A DNA stretch of 64,000 bases from an uncultured Stenotrophomonas sp. (GTDB lineage Bacteria > Pseudomonadota > Gammaproteobacteria > Xanthomonadales > Xanthomonadaceae), in NCBI RefSeq assembly GCF_913778665.1, contig NZ_CAJYVQ010000002.1:372001-436000 (forward strand), written 5' to 3'. Shown here piece by piece: positions 24,898 to 34,267 of the stretch. Each line of letters starts with the position of its first letter. Positions within the stretch are counted from its first letter, which is position 1. The position numbers and the translations under genes are program-made. Under the pieces are notes generated by a model. That model ran no database searches and had not been told where the DNA came from. It was given only the letters and a program-made list of their open reading frames with translations.

Positions 24898-26274
24898 ATG
24901 TTCGAGTCCCTGACCCAGCGCCTTTCCGGCACCATCGAGCGCCTGCGTGGCCGTGGCCGCCTGACCGAGGAGAACATCCGCGAGGCGACCCGTGAGGTCC
25001 GCATCGCGCTGCTCGAAGCGGACGTCGCGCTGCCGGTGGTGCAGGCCCTGATCGAGCGCATCAAGGTGCGTGCGGTCGGCCAGGAGGTGCTGAAGTCGCT
25101 GACCCCGGGCCAGGCCCTGATCAAGGTCGTGCGCGACGAGCTGACCGCGGTGATGGGTGCCGAAGCCAGCGACCTGAACCTCAATGTTCCCGCCCCGGCC
25201 ATCATCCTGATGGCGGGCCTGCAGGGCGCCGGCAAGACCACCACGGTGGGCAAACTGGCCAAGCACCTGAAGGAAAAGCGCAAGAAGAAGGTGATGGTGG
25301 TGTCGGCCGACGTCTACCGTCCGGCCGCGATCGAGCAGCTGAAGACCCTGGCTGAACAGGTCGGCGTGCTGTTCTTCCCGTCCAGCGCCGACCAGAAGCC
25401 GGAAGCCATCGTCCGCGCCGCCATCGACGATGCGCGCAAGTCGTTCGTGGACGTGCTGCTGGTCGATACCGCCGGCCGCCTGGCCATTGACGAAGCGATG
25501 ATGGCCGAGATCAAGGCCCTGCACGCGGCAGTGAACCCGGCCGAAACCCTGTTCGTGGTCGACGCCATGACCGGCCAGGACGCGGCCAATACTGCCAAGG
25601 CCTTCGGCGACGCGTTGCCGCTGACCGGCGTGGTGCTGACCAAGACCGACGGTGACGCCCGTGGCGGTGCCGCGCTGAGCGTGCGCTACATCACCGGCAA
25701 GCCGATCAAGTTCGTCGGTGTCAGCGAAAAGCCGGAAGGCCTGGACGTGTTCCACCCGGACCGTATCGCCAGCCGCATCCTCGACATGGGCGACGTGCTG
25801 TCGCTGGTCGAGCAGGTCGAGCAGCAGGTCGACAAGGACAAGGCGGCGAAGCTGGCCGAGAAGGTCGCCAAGGGCAAGAAGTTCGACCTGAACGACATGC
25901 GTGACCAGCTGGAACAGATGCAGAACATGGGCGGCATTGGCGGCCTGATGGACAAGCTGCCGGGCCTGGGCAACATCCCCGACCATCTGAAGCAGCAGGT
26001 CAGCCAGGGCAAGGAAGTGCCGCGCATGATCGCCATCATCAGCTCGATGACCAAGAAGGAGCGGCGCAACCCTAACCTGCTGAATGGCTCGCGCCGCGCG
26101 CGCATCGCCAAGGGTTCGGGCGTGACCCCGGCCGACGTCAACAAGCTGATGAAGCAGTACATGCAGATGGAAAAAATGATGAGCAAGATGGCCGGCGGCG
26201 GCATGAAGGGCATGCTGCGCAGCATGAAGGGCATGATGGGGGCCATGGGCGGCCGCGGCATGCCGTTCCGTTGA
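24898..26274 (+). CDS. ffh: Signal recognition particle protein Ffh (SRP54)
   Basis: A 458-residue GTPase that binds 4.5S RNA and signal sequences to target membrane proteins. The N domain is followed by the G domain with GLQGAGKTTT, DVYRPAAIEQL, DTAGR and TKTDGDARGGAA. The M domain is very methionine-rich near the end (MQMEKMMSKMAGGGMKGM). The ATG at 24898 gives the family N-terminus MFESLTQRLS. A -10 box TATACT lies at 24851-24856, about 40 bases upstream, in the gap shared with the divergent ypjD. Confidence 0.98.
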   Translation: MFESLTQRLSGTIERLRGRGRLTEENIREATREVRIALLEADVALPVVQALIERIKVRAVGQEVLKSLTPGQALIKVVRDELTAVMGAEASDLNLNVPAPAIILMAGLQGAGKTTTVGKLAKHLKEKRKKKVMVVSADVYRPAAIEQLKTLAEQVGVLFFPSSADQKPEAIVRAAIDDARKSFVDVLLVDTAGRLAIDEAMMAEIKALHAAVNPAETLFVVDAMTGQDAANTAKAFGDALPLTGVVLTKTDGDARGGAALSVRYITGKPIKFVGVSEKPEGLDVFHPDRIASRILDMGDVLSLVEQVEQQVDKDKAAKLAEKVAKGKKFDLNDMRDQLEQMQNMGGIGGLMDKLPGLGNIPDHLKQQVSQGKEVPRMIAIISSMTKKERRNPNLLNGSRRARIAKGSGVTPADVNKLMKQYMQMEKMMSKMAGGGMKGMLRSMKGMMGAMGGRGMPFR

Positions 26275-26365
26275 TGCAGCGACGGGGGCGGCGCGCAGTG
26301 CGATCCGGCCCTGGTCACAATGACTGGCGTATGCTGGGTGGTGACTTCTGCCGCAGGTATGTTGC

Positions 26366-27442
26366 GTGAACGCATCGGCGATCCTTGAACGCGCCGACAC
26401 CTTCTGTCGGCGCTTTTCATTGCAGCTTCCGATCCTGCTGGCCCCGATGGCCGGCGCCTGCCCGGTGCCGCTGTCGGCTGCCCTGGCCAATGCCGGCAGC
26501 ATGGGGGCGATGGGCGCAGTGCTGTCTTCATCGGCCGATATCGGCCACTGGATGGATGACTTCCGCGCTGCCTCGACGGGCCCCGCACAGGTGAACCTGT
26601 GGGTGCCGGATCCGGCGCCGACCCGTGATGTCGCCGCTGAAGCCGCCAGCCGCGCCTTCCTTGCACAGTGGGGCCCGGACGTGCCGGCCAGCGCTGCCGA
26701 CGCCATGCCCGCCGATTTCGAAGACCAGTTCGCCGCGCTGCTGGCCGCGCGCCCGGCGGTGGCCTCGACCATCATGGGCGTGCTGCTGCCGCGCCACGTG
26801 CAGCAGTTGAAGGATGCCGGTATTGCCTGGATTGCCTGTGCGACCACATTGTCCGAAGCGCGCGCGGCACAGGACGCCGGTGCAGACGCGGTGGTGGCGC
26901 AGGGCGCAGAGGCCGGTGGCCATCGCGGTGCATTCGATCCGGCGATGGCCGAGCGTCAGCTGGTCGGCCTGTTTGCGTTGTTGCCGCGCCTGGCCGATCA
27001 CCTGCAGATTCCGGTGATCGCTGCCGGCGGTATCGCCGACGGCCGTGGCATTGCTGCCGCACTCACCTTGGGGGCCAGCGCCGTGCAGATCGGCACTGCT
27101 TTCCTGCGCACGCCCGAAGCAGCGATCGCTTCGGCGTGGGCTGATGGGCTGGCCGCCAGCGAACCGGAAGATACCTGGCCGACTCGTGCCTTCAGTGGTC
27201 GCCTGGGCCGTGGCCTGGCGACCCCCTATGTGCGCGCTGCCGCTGCAGAAGGCGCACCGGCGCCACGCCCGTATCCGGTGCAGCGCGGCCTGACCGCGCC
27301 GATGCGCAGGCAGGCCGCGCAGGAAAACCGCCTGGCGGCGATGCAGGCCTGGGCCGGGCAGTCGGCGTGGATGGCCCCGGCACAGCCGGCCGCTGACGTG
27401 TTGCGCGGCATGTGGGAACAGGCGCAGGCACTGCTGCAATGA
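26366..27442 (+). CDS. Nitronate monooxygenase (2-nitropropane dioxygenase family)
   Basis: A 358-residue FMN-dependent TIM-barrel enzyme that oxidises propionate-3-nitronate or related nitronates. Landmarks are [11 protein letters not shown] at the start, [10 protein letters not shown] with the catalytic histidine, [17 protein letters not shown] and [12 protein letters not shown] (FMN phosphate site). The start is GTG with only a weak ribosome binding site. The stop overlaps the start of the next gene by four bases (ATGA), so the two are coupled. Confidence 0.9.
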   Translation: MNASAILERADTFCRRFSLQLPILLAPMAGACPVPLSAALANAGSMGAMGAVLSSSADIGHWMDDFRAASTGPAQVNLWVPDPAPTRDVAAEAASRAFLAQWGPDVPASAADAMPADFEDQFAALLAARPAVASTIMGVLLPRHVQQLKDAGIAWIACATTLSEARAAQDAGADAVVAQGAEAGGHRGAFDPAMAERQLVGLFALLPRLADHLQIPVIAAGGIADGRGIAAALTLGASAVQIGTAFLRTPEAAIASAWADGLAASEPEDTWPTRAFSGRLGRGLATPYVRAAAAEGAPAPRPYPVQRGLTAPMRRQAAQENRLAAMQAWAGQSAWMAPAQPAADVLRGMWEQAQALLQ

Positions 27443-28251
27443 CGCTGACCTGCAACGGCCAACCAGCGCAGGTGGAGGATCTGCTGCCTGCACTGGTCAA
27501 CTATGGCCACTTCACCTCGCTGCAGGTGCGCGGCCACGCCGTGCAGGGACTGGACCTGCATCTGGCGCGGCTGTCGTGGGCCACGCGCGAACTGTTCGGC
27601 AGCGAACTGGACGCGGCGCAGGTTCAGGGCTGGATGGCGCAGGCGCTGCAGCAGTCAGGCCTGGCCGATGCCTCGCTGCGGGTGACGGTGTACTCGCGCC
27701 GCTTCGATTTCCGCACTCCGTTGGCGACGGTGCCGGTGGACGTTCTTGTGGCAGTGTCCGCACCGGTGGCGCTGGTCGCACCGAAGCGGGTGCGTAGCGT
27801 GGTGTGGCAGCGTGAGCTGCCGCAGATCAAGCACGTCGGCACTTTCGGCCTGTTTGCCGAGCGTCGCGCAGCGATGGGCGGGGGCTTCGACGATGCCCTG
27901 CTGGTCGGCAGCGACGACTGCATCAGCGAGGGCACGACCTGGAACCTGGCCGTGCACGACGGTCATCAGCTGCTCTGGCCGCGCGCGCCCGCGCTGCGCG
28001 GCACTGCCGAGAGCCTGCTGAAGCAGCATTGGCCCGGCCCGCAGGTCACCCGGCCGCTGCCGCGCGCGGCATTGGCCACGGTGAAGGCTGCCTTCGCCTG
28101 CAATGCCAGCGGCCTGTGGGCGCTGGAGGCCATCGACGGGCATGCCCTGCCGGATTCCCTGGCCCTGGCTGAACAGGGCAGGGCGGTGCTGGCGGGTGTG
28201 CCGTGGCAGGCATTGGGGTCAGATCCCTGTTGCCCTGCAAAAGGGATCTGA
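27439..28251 (+). CDS. pabC: Class IV aminotransferase, aminodeoxychorismate lyase-like
   Basis: A 270-residue PLP enzyme of fold type IV. The PLP lysine is in [11 protein letters not shown], and the phosphate-binding loop is [10 protein letters not shown]. In this family PabC turns aminodeoxychorismate into p-aminobenzoate for folate, while close relatives are amino-acid transaminases, so the symbol is tentative. It is coupled to the nitronate monooxygenase gene upstream. The last 11 residues ([11 protein letters not shown]) and the stop codon are encoded by the palindromic repeat at 28215-28255, not by ancestral gene sequence. Confidence 0.8.
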   Translation: MTLTCNGQPAQVEDLLPALVNYGHFTSLQVRGHAVQGLDLHLARLSWATRELFGSELDAAQVQGWMAQALQQSGLADASLRVTVYSRRFDFRTPLATVPVDVLVAVSAPVALVAPKRVRSVVWQRELPQIKHVGTFGLFAERRAAMGGGFDDALLVGSDDCISEGTTWNLAVHDGHQLLWPRAPALRGTAESLLKQHWPGPQVTRPLPRAALATVKAAFACNASGLWALEAIDGHALPDSLALAEQGRAVLAGVPWQALGSDPCCPAKGI

Positions 28252-28255
28252 CCCC
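28215..28255. repeat. GGGGTCAG-type palindromic repeat overlapping the end of pabC
   Basis: GGGGTCAGATCCCT at 28215-28228 pairs perfectly with AGGGATCTGACCCC at 28242-28255, and the inner TTGC/GCAA extends the hairpin. It supplies the C-terminus and TGA stop of the upstream gene. A decayed relative lies at 15439-15470. Confidence 0.85.
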
Positions 28256-28272
28256 GGGGTAGGTGCCTGGGG

Positions 28273-28301
28273 TTGGCTCGGCCAGGCTCTGCCGCTATAA
28301 T
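28273..28301 (+). promoter_or_regulatory. Sigma-70 promoter of rpsP-rimM-trmD-rplS
   Basis: TTGGCT at 28273-28278 and a consensus TATAAT at 28296-28301, spaced by 17 bases, 48 bases upstream of the rpsP ATG. It fits a strong ribosomal-protein promoter. Confidence 0.8.
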
Positions 28302-28349
28302 CGCCCGCTTACCTCGCCATCCTGGCGACTGGGCAATAGGAAAAACACC

Positions 28350-28610
28350 ATGGTCAAGATTCGACTGACCCGCGGCGGCGCCAAGAAGCGTCCGTTCTAC
28401 CACATCATCGTCACCGACGTGCGCAGCGCGCGCGACGGCCGCAACATCGAGCGCGTCGGCTTCTACAACCCGGTTGCACAGGGTGGCGAGAAGCGCATCG
28501 AGCTGGACCTGGCCCGCGTTGACCATTGGGTCAAGAACGGCGCCCAGCCGACCGACAAGGTTCGCAACCTGATCAAGGAAGCGAGCAAGTCCCAGGCCGC
28601 TGCGGCCTGA
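28350..28610 (+). CDS. rpsP: 30S ribosomal protein S16
   Basis: An 86-residue ribosomal protein with the S16 N-terminus [19 protein letters not shown] and the conserved [10 protein letters not shown]. First gene of the conserved rpsP-rimM-trmD-rplS operon. AGGAAAAA precedes the ATG. Confidence 0.99.
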   Translation: MVKIRLTRGGAKKRPFYHIIVTDVRSARDGRNIERVGFYNPVAQGGEKRIELDLARVDHWVKNGAQPTDKVRNLIKEASKSQAAAA

Positions 28611-28617
28611 TCCTGAC

Positions 28618-28639
28618 GGGCCGCACCCTGGTGCGGCCC
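28618..28639 (+). terminator. Intercistronic hairpin between rpsP and rimM
   Basis: GGGCCGCAC at 28618-28626 pairs with GTGCGGCCC at 28631-28639 around CCTG. There is no U-run, so it is more likely an attenuating or mRNA-processing hairpin that sets the higher S16 output than a full terminator. Confidence 0.5.
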
Positions 28640-28655
28640 ATCTGATTGAACGCAG

Positions 28656-29168
28656 ATGAAAGATAACGAGCGCCGCATCCTGCTGGGCAGGATTGTCGGC
28701 GCTTTTGGTGTGCGCGGCGAAATAAAGCTCGAGTCCTGGACCGAGCCGCGTTCCGCCATTTTCCGTTACCAGCCTTGGATCCTGCGCAGCCCCAGCGGGC
28801 AGGAGTCCAAGCTTGAAGGCGCTCGTGGCCGGGATACCGGCAAGCATCTGGTGGCCCGTTTCCCGGGTATCGAAGATCGCGACACGGTCGAAGCGATGCA
28901 TGGCACCGAGGTGTACGTGGCCCGCAGTGCGCTGCCGCCGCCGAAGCCGGACGAGTACTACTGGGTGGACCTGGAAGGCCTGGATGTGAAGACCACCGAG
29001 GGCGTTGCCCTGGGCCAGGTCTCGCACCTGTTCAGCACCGGCGCCAACGATGTCGTGGTTGTGCGCGGTGATCGCGAGCGGATGATCCCGTTCGTGCAGC
29101 CGGACTTCGTCACGTCGGTCGATTTCGAGGCCAACCTGATCGTGGTCGACTGGGATCCCGAGTTCTGA
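28656..29168 (+). CDS. rimM: Ribosome maturation factor RimM
   Basis: A 170-residue factor for 30S 3'-domain maturation that binds S19. It has the N-terminal RimM motif [15 protein letters not shown] and the PRC-barrel with [11 protein letters not shown] and [12 protein letters not shown]. Position in the operon confirms it. Confidence 0.98.
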   Translation: MKDNERRILLGRIVGAFGVRGEIKLESWTEPRSAIFRYQPWILRSPSGQESKLEGARGRDTGKHLVARFPGIEDRDTVEAMHGTEVYVARSALPPPKPDEYYWVDLEGLDVKTTEGVALGQVSHLFSTGANDVVVVRGDRERMIPFVQPDFVTSVDFEANLIVVDWDPEF

Positions 29169-29176
29169 GTGTGAGC

Positions 29177-29935
29177 ATGCGTTTCGACGTCATCACCCTG
29201 TTCCCCGAGTTCCTCGCCCAGTCTGCTGGATTGGGCGTGGTCGGGCGCGCGCAGGAGAAGGGTCTGTTCAGCCTGCATGGCTGGAACCCCCGTGATTACG
29301 CCGAAGGCAACTATCGCCGGGTGGACGACCGTCCGTTCGGCGGTGGCCCGGGCATGGTGATGCTGATCGAGCCGCTGCAGGCCTGCCTGCAGGCGATCCG
29401 CAACGCCGACCCGACCCCGGCGCGGGTGATCTACCTGAGCCCGCAGGGGGCGCCGTTGACCCAGGCCAAGGTGCGGGAACTGGCGGCGCTGCCGCGCATG
29501 GTCCTGCTCTGCGGCCGTTACGAAGGCATCGACGAGCGTTTCCTGGAGGCCAACGTCGACGAGGAGATTTCCCTCGGTGACTACGTGTTGTCCGGTGGCG
29601 AGCTCGGCGCGGCGGTGATCATCGACGCCGTGGCCCGCCTGCAGGACGGTGCCCTGAACGACGCCGAATCGGCGGCGCAGGACAGCTTCGAGGGTGAACT
29701 CGGCCTTCTCGACTGCCCGCACTACAGCCAGCCGGCCCAGCACCCGCTGGGTGACGTGCCGGACGTGCTGCGCTCGGGTAACCATGCGGCCATCGCGGCC
29801 TGGCGCCGCCAGCAGTCGCTGGTCCGTACCGCCGAACGGCGCCCGGACCTGCTGGATGAACAGGCGCTGGGCAAAGCTGACCGCAAGCTGCTGGACCAGG
29901 GCCGCCAGGCCCGGAAACAGAAGGCCAGCCCCTAG
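29177..29935 (+). CDS. trmD: tRNA (guanine-37-N1)-methyltransferase
   Basis: A 252-residue knotted SPOUT methyltransferase that makes m1G37 in tRNAs and prevents frameshifting. It begins [12 protein letters not shown], carries [23 protein letters not shown], and the knot [18 protein letters not shown]. The ATG at 29177 is chosen as the family start; a GTG two codons earlier is possible. It follows rimM by eight bases. Confidence 0.98.
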   Translation: MRFDVITLFPEFLAQSAGLGVVGRAQEKGLFSLHGWNPRDYAEGNYRRVDDRPFGGGPGMVMLIEPLQACLQAIRNADPTPARVIYLSPQGAPLTQAKVRELAALPRMVLLCGRYEGIDERFLEANVDEEISLGDYVLSGGELGAAVIIDAVARLQDGALNDAESAAQDSFEGELGLLDCPHYSQPAQHPLGDVPDVLRSGNHAAIAAWRRQQSLVRTAERRPDLLDEQALGKADRKLLDQGRQARKQKASP

Positions 29936-30089
29936 CGCAGGGCTGGCTTTATCGGCTATCATGGCCAATTACCGCCAGCCCCGGCCGGCGCGCGCAGTAC
30001 CCACAACAAACGTGCAGCACAGTCCGGTGACTGCATGAGCCTACGTTGTCGAGACGACACGCCCACCCGAACAAGAATCGGTGTAACCC

Positions 30090-30491
30090 ATGAGCAAGCT
30101 GAACAAGTCCATCGTCGCGGAATTCGAATCCGCCCAGATCACCCGTGAACTGCCGAAGTTCAGCCAGGGCGACACCGTTGTCGTCAACGTGAAGGTGAAG
30201 GAAGGCAGCCGCGAGCGCGTGCAGGCCTACGAAGGCGTTGTCATCGCCACCAAGAACGCCGGCCTGAACTCCTCGTTCACCGTCCGCAAGATCTCGCACG
30301 GCTACGGCGTCGAGCGCGTGTTCCAGACCCACAGCGCCATCATCGACTCGGTCGAAGTGAAGCGTCGTGGTAAGGTCCGCGCCGGCAAGCTGTACTACCT
30401 GCGTGGCCTGGAAGGCAAGGCTGCCCGCATCAAGGAAGACCTGGCTGCCGCCGCTGCCGCCAAGGCTGCCCGTCTGGCCGACAAGGCCTGA
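30090..30491 (+). CDS. rplS: 50S ribosomal protein L19
   Basis: A 133-residue ribosomal protein at the 30S-50S interface, with the conserved [26 protein letters not shown] and [15 protein letters not shown]. The alanine-rich tail is typical of xanthomonads. A 154-base gap separates it from trmD, with TATCAT at 29957-29962 as a possible extra promoter. Confidence 0.99.
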   Translation: MSKLNKSIVAEFESAQITRELPKFSQGDTVVVNVKVKEGSRERVQAYEGVVIATKNAGLNSSFTVRKISHGYGVERVFQTHSAIIDSVEVKRRGKVRAGKLYYLRGLEGKAARIKEDLAAAAAAKAARLADKA

Positions 30492-30493
30492 TA

Positions 30494-30538
30494 AACAACT
30501 TCGGTTGTTGCCGCGACGGCCACCTTCGGGTGGCCGTT
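30494..30538 (+). terminator. Tandem hairpins ending the rplS operon
   Basis: AACAAC-TTCG-GTTGTT at 30494-30509 is followed by ACGGCCACC-TTCG-GGTGGCCGT at 30516-30537 and a short T-rich stretch. Both stems close on the stable UUCG tetraloop. Confidence 0.85.
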
Positions 30539-30573
30539 TGCGTTTCCGGCATCGCATCGGCCACGATCAGCTG

Positions 30574-30999
30574 ATGAACGACATCAACCCGCGCTATCCG
30601 GCTGTGATCCAGTCGGCGCTGCGCTTCCTCGACGGCAAGGGGCTGGCGCGCGTGCAGTCGGCGCCGCTGTTGCACCGCCTGCTCTGGCGCCTGGGCATTG
30701 CCCTGCCGCCCCCGATCCTTGCCGGCTTCGGCATCAATGCGCTGGTCCAGGGCCTGCTGTTCGGGGTGTTCTGGACCGCGCTGATGTGGCTGATGCTGTG
30801 GCAGGGCAGTGAACGCCCGCTGGCGTTGCTGCTGGTGGCGGGGCTGTTGGCCGGTGCGCTGTTCGGCGTGGTGATGGCGGCCCTGATGCGCGCGCTGCGT
30901 CGACACCGCAAGCTGCCCGAGTGGCGCCAGTTCCGCGCGGGCTGGCGGACTGAGCCGATGGCGCACCGCGCCGTGACCGACAGGCGCGCGTCGCGCTAG
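30574..30999 (+). CDS. Small two-helix membrane protein, DUF6404-like
   Basis: A 141-residue protein with two hydrophobic helices (about 47-75 and 83-107) separated by QGSERP, and a basic tail. The soluble N-terminus includes LHRLLWRLGIALPPPIL. It resembles DUF6404 proteins, which are uncharacterised. It follows the rplS terminator and seems monocistronic. Confidence 0.7.
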   Translation: MNDINPRYPAVIQSALRFLDGKGLARVQSAPLLHRLLWRLGIALPPPILAGFGINALVQGLLFGVFWTALMWLMLWQGSERPLALLLVAGLLAGALFGVVMAALMRALRRHRKLPEWRQFRAGWRTEPMAHRAVTDRRASR

Positions 31000-31033
31000 G
31001 CTGCCGGTATCATCCCGATGGAGGTGCAGTGCG

Positions 31034-31468
31034 ATGCCTGCCAAGCGAACCGCACTCTCCGCTGCACCCACGCTGCTGTCCGGCGGCAACCCGCAGATCG
31101 CCAAGGGCGAGGGCAATGCTACGGTGCAGGCCTACATTGCTGCCATGCCTGGCTGGAAACGTCCGATCGGCGAACAGCTGGATGCGCTGATCGAACACGC
31201 CGTACCGGGCGTGCACAAGGCCGTGAAGTGGAATTCGCCGATGTATGCGGTCGCCCCGGGCGAAGGCTGGTTCCTCAGCTTCCATTGCTTCACCAGCTAC
31301 ATCAAGGTGGCGTTCTTTCGAGGTGCCGCACTCACCCCGGTGCCCCCTCAACCCTCGAAGAGCGCCGATACCCGCTACCTGCATATCGCGCAGGAGGGCG
31401 TGCTGGACGAAGCGCGGTTCCTCGACTGGGTGCGCCAGGCCGCCGCGCTGCCCGGCGAGCGCATGTGA
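31034..31468 (+). CDS. DUF1801 domain protein (YdhG-like)
   Basis: A 144-residue cytosolic protein. The DUF1801 signature is IGEQLDALIEHAVPGVHKAVKWNSPMY and SYIKVAFFRG. Family function is unknown, though the fold is like that of small ligand-binding proteins. It is followed 38 bases later by a second DUF1801 gene, so the two likely form one unit. Confidence 0.85.
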   Translation: MPAKRTALSAAPTLLSGGNPQIAKGEGNATVQAYIAAMPGWKRPIGEQLDALIEHAVPGVHKAVKWNSPMYAVAPGEGWFLSFHCFTSYIKVAFFRGAALTPVPPQPSKSADTRYLHIAQEGVLDEARFLDWVRQAAALPGERM

Positions 31469-31506
31469 GCCCCGCTGTTCCGATTCCTTCCCGACGAGAG
31501 CACCCG

Positions 31507-31914
31507 ATGGCCACGCATGCACCCAACCCTGCCGATGCCGGTACAGCGGCCGCCGGCCTGATCGATGCCCGCATCGCCGAGCTGGGCGACTGGCGCGGCG
31601 AAACGCTGGCTCGCATACGCGCGTTGATCCATGAGGCGCTGCCGGATGTGCAGGAAACCTGGAAATGGCGCGGCACGCCGGTCTGGGAGCACAACGGCAT
31701 CCTGTGCACCGGCGAAACCTACAAGCAGGCCGTGAAGCTGACCTTCGCCAACGGCGCGGCGCTGGCCGATCCGAAAGGGCTGTTCAACGCCAGCCTGGAG
31801 GGCAGTACGCGGCGCGCGATCGATATTCACGAGGGTGCGATGCCGAACGTCACGGCCTTCAAGGCGCTGGTGCGCGCGGCCGCCAAGCACAACGCGGCGA
31901 AGAAGAAGCGGTAG
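31507..31914 (+). CDS. Second DUF1801 domain protein
   Basis: A 135-residue paralogue-like neighbour with LARIRALIHEALPDVQETWKWRGTPVWEHNGILC cut into the same DUF1801 pattern, followed by KQAVKLTFANGAAL. The lysine-rich end (AAKKKR) runs directly into a TAG stop that belongs to the GTAG head of a SMAG repeat at 31911. Confidence 0.85.
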   Translation: MATHAPNPADAGTAAAGLIDARIAELGDWRGETLARIRALIHEALPDVQETWKWRGTPVWEHNGILCTGETYKQAVKLTFANGAALADPKGLFNASLEGSTRRAIDIHEGAMPNVTAFKALVRAAAKHNAAKKKR

Positions 31915-31937
31915 AGCCGGCCAGTGGTCGGCTCTAC
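31911..31937 (+). repeat. SMAG/REP hairpin carrying the stop codon of the DUF1801 gene
   Basis: GTAG at 31911-31914, AGCCGGCC, AGT, GGTCGGCT and CTAC. The TAG of the head is the in-frame stop of the preceding gene. Confidence 0.85.
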
Positions 31938-33406
31938 CGTGGCGGGGCTGACTCCAGCGCCGCATCCGGGTCCGCAACCGGCGATGGCGGGCAGGCCGGA
32001 ATCTCCGACGGCGTGGCCAGCTCCTCGGCGTGCGACGGTTTGTTGATCATCTTCGCCTTGCGCCATCCGCCCCAGCGGTAATACGCCAGCGACAGCAGCA
32101 TCGACACGAACGAGCTGACCGGGAAACTCCACCAGATCGCATCGGCGCCCCAGTACGGCTGCAGCAGTTCGGCGAACGGCACGCGTACGCCCCACAGCGA
32201 ACCCGCCAGGATCAGCAGCGGCGGAATCACCGCACCGGTGGAGCGCACCACGCCGGAAATCACGAAGCTGACGCCGAAGAACAGGAACGAGCCGATCACC
32301 ACGTGGTTCAGGTGGCGGGCGATGTCCAGCGCCTGGCTGGCCGGCGGCAGGAACAGCGCCAGCAACTGGCGGTCGAATACCACCAGCGGCAGGATCAGCG
32401 CGCCGGTCAGCAGGAAGTTGAACAGCACGCCCTGTCGCGCGGTGCCACGCACGCGGTCCCAGCGCTGCGCGCCGACATTCTGCGCCGCCATCGACGAACA
32501 CGCCGCACCGATCGCCATCGCCGGCATTTGCAGGTAGTTCCACAGCTGCAGCGAGGCGCCGTAGCCCGCGCCGGTAGCCGTGCCGTACTGGTTGACCATG
32601 GTCATCAGCAGGATCACCGACAACGAAATCAGCACCATCTGCAGGCCCATCGGCACGCCCTTGAGCACCAGTGCCTTGAGGATGGTCAGGTCGAGCTTGA
32701 ACAGGCGCATGTCGGCTCGCCCCAGCCACAGGGTATGGCGCTTGTAGCGCATGTACAGCAGCAGGCCGGCCAGCGACAGCGTCTGCGCGACCAGGGTGGC
32801 CCAGGCCGAGCCGGCAATGCCCAGCGACGGGAACGGGCCCATGCCGAAGATCAGCACCGGGTTCAGCACGATGTCCAGTGCCACCGACACCAGCAGGAAG
32901 CGGAACGGCGTGCGCGAATCGCCGGCACCGCGCAGGGCGGCGGTGAGGAAGGCGAACGCATACAACGCCGGCATCGCCAGGAAGATGATCCGCAGGTAGG
33001 CCTCGGCCAACGGCAGCGAGGCGGCCGGGGTGCCCATCGCCGCCAGCAGGGGGTGCGCCATGAACCAGCCGGCGACGGCGATGATCACCGACAGGCCGAT
33101 GAAGAAGGTGGCGCTTGTACCGACCACGCGCCGTGCCTGGGCGATGTCCCGCGCGCCGATCGCTTGGCCGATCAGGATGGTGGAGGCCATGCCGAAGCCG
33201 AACACCGAGCCGATCAGGAAGAACATGATGTTGTTGGCGTTCGCGGTCGCGGTCAGTGCGGCCTCGCCGAGGAAGCGCCCCACCCACACCGCATTCACCG
33301 AGCCGTTCAGCGACTGCGCGATGTTGCCGGCCAGGATCGGCAGCGAAAACAACAGCAGATTGCGGCCGATCGGGCCGGAGGTCAGGTCAAGCGGCGCCTT
33401 GGCCAT
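31934..33406 (-). CDS. MATE-family multidrug/Na+ antiporter
   Basis: A 490-residue inner-membrane exporter with 12 helices in two homologous halves (e.g. GPIGRNLLLFSLPILAGNIA and LKALVLKGVPMGLQMVLIS). Conserved segments include GRFLGEAALTATANANNI and QNVGAQRWDRVRGTA. It probably exports cationic compounds with Na+ or H+. The ATG at 33406 (MAKAPLDLTSGP) fits the family; the longer frame upstream has no support. The stop lies inside the SMAG repeat at 31911. Confidence 0.93.
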   Translation of the reverse strand: MAKAPLDLTSGPIGRNLLLFSLPILAGNIAQSLNGSVNAVWVGRFLGEAALTATANANNIMFFLIGSVFGFGMASTILIGQAIGARDIAQARRVVGTSATFFIGLSVIIAVAGWFMAHPLLAAMGTPAASLPLAEAYLRIIFLAMPALYAFAFLTAALRGAGDSRTPFRFLLVSVALDIVLNPVLIFGMGPFPSLGIAGSAWATLVAQTLSLAGLLLYMRYKRHTLWLGRADMRLFKLDLTILKALVLKGVPMGLQMVLISLSVILLMTMVNQYGTATGAGYGASLQLWNYLQMPAMAIGAACSSMAAQNVGAQRWDRVRGTARQGVLFNFLLTGALILPLVVFDRQLLALFLPPASQALDIARHLNHVVIGSFLFFGVSFVISGVVRSTGAVIPPLLILAGSLWGVRVPFAELLQPYWGADAIWWSFPVSSFVSMLLSLAYYRWGGWRKAKMINKPSHAEELATPSEIPACPPSPVADPDAALESAPPR

Positions 33407-33468
33407 GGAGTGGTGATCGAATCCCGGGAGGCGCACACTAGCACCAAGCCGGTTTGCGGGGTGTGGCA

Positions 33469-33708
33469 ATGCATCAACGACTGCAGGTGACGCGGGCTCT
33501 GGCGTTGGCCTTGATCGGCGCCGCACTGGCCGCATGTTCGACAGGTGACCGGCTGGGCGATACCCAGGTGCGACCGACCGACCGCCCCGAGTGCCTGGTC
33601 GGCAGCCAGCGCCAGGATCTGTCCGCAGGTGTGCCGACCCTGATCGGCGGCACCGGCTGCCGGACCGACCCTGACAATCCGCGTCCCCTTAACAAGCCAC
33701 CGGAGTAG
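33469..33708 (+). CDS. Small lipoprotein
   Basis: A 79-residue protein with a lipoprotein signal (ALALALIGAALAACS, lipobox LAAC). The mature part has the segment ECLVGSQRQDLSAGVPTLIGGTGCRTDPDN with a second Cys pair. No family recognised. The GTG two codons upstream is an alternative start. It lies nine bases before hslR. Confidence 0.6.
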   Translation: MHQRLQVTRALALALIGAALAACSTGDRLGDTQVRPTDRPECLVGSQRQDLSAGVPTLIGGTGCRTDPDNPRPLNKPPE

Positions 33709-33717
33709 TGCGCAACG

Positions 33718-34125
33718 ATGCATGAGCTTTCCGCGCTGTCGCCCAGTGTCCGCCTGGACATCTGGCTGTGGGCGGCCCGTTTCTTCAAGACCCGCAGCCT
33801 GGCCAAGCAGGCCATCGAGACCGGCAAGGTCAGCGTGGCTGGGCAGCGCCCGAAATCCTCGCGCGCGGTGCGCGTGGGTGAGCAGCTGCAGGTGGAGCGT
33901 GGCGAGGAGCATTTTGAGATCCAGGTGCTGGGCCTGAGCGATCAGCGCGGACCGGCACCGGTGGCGCAGCAGCTCTATGCCGAGAGCGAGACCTCGAAGG
34001 CGCGCCGTGCCGAGCGGCGTGCACTGCGCATCGCCGCACGCGACGGCTTCCAGCCACCGGAGCACAAGCCGGACAAGCGTGCGCGGCGGTTGATCCGCGC
34101 GCTGGGCGACCTGGACGCGCTTTGA
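33718..34125 (+). CDS. hslR: Heat-shock protein 15, S4-domain RNA-binding protein
   Basis: A 135-residue protein that recycles stalled 50S subunits still carrying nascent chains. The S4 domain is at 11-70 (VRLDIWLWAARFFKTRSLAKQ, GKVSVAGQRPKSSR). The basic tail, RRAERRALRIAARDGFQPPE, matches Hsp15. Length is normal. Confidence 0.93.
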   Translation: MHELSALSPSVRLDIWLWAARFFKTRSLAKQAIETGKVSVAGQRPKSSRAVRVGEQLQVERGEEHFEIQVLGLSDQRGPAPVAQQLYAESETSKARRAERRALRIAARDGFQPPEHKPDKRARRLIRALGDLDAL

Positions 34126-34132
34126 CGGTCGT

Positions 34133-34175
34133 CGCCCAACTTGGTGAGCGGTGCGCCCGACTGCCAACCCGGATT
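34133..34175. repeat. Two decayed REP-like hairpins
   Basis: CGCCCAAC-TT-GGTGAGCG at 34133-34150 resembles the intact unit at 35458 with two mismatches, and TGCCAACC near 34158 pairs with ATTGGCGG nearby, resembling the unit at 35497. They fill the 142-base gap before the GH5 gene. Confidence 0.4.
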
Positions 34176-34267
34176 GGCGGCCACGGTTCATGGACGCGCC
34201 GCGTGCACTCAGCCGCTGTTCGGCTTGCGCCCCGCAGGTTGGGTCTTCCTTCTCATGGAAGACCTTC

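Noticed and set aside
32030..33490. 486-codon plus-strand frame
   Set aside because: It is antisense to the MATE exporter, rich in Arg/Gln/His, without motifs.
33469..33708. Small lipoprotein as a peptidase inhibitor I78 family member
   Set aside because: The cysteine spacing and the I78 core motif do not match well enough to assign that family.
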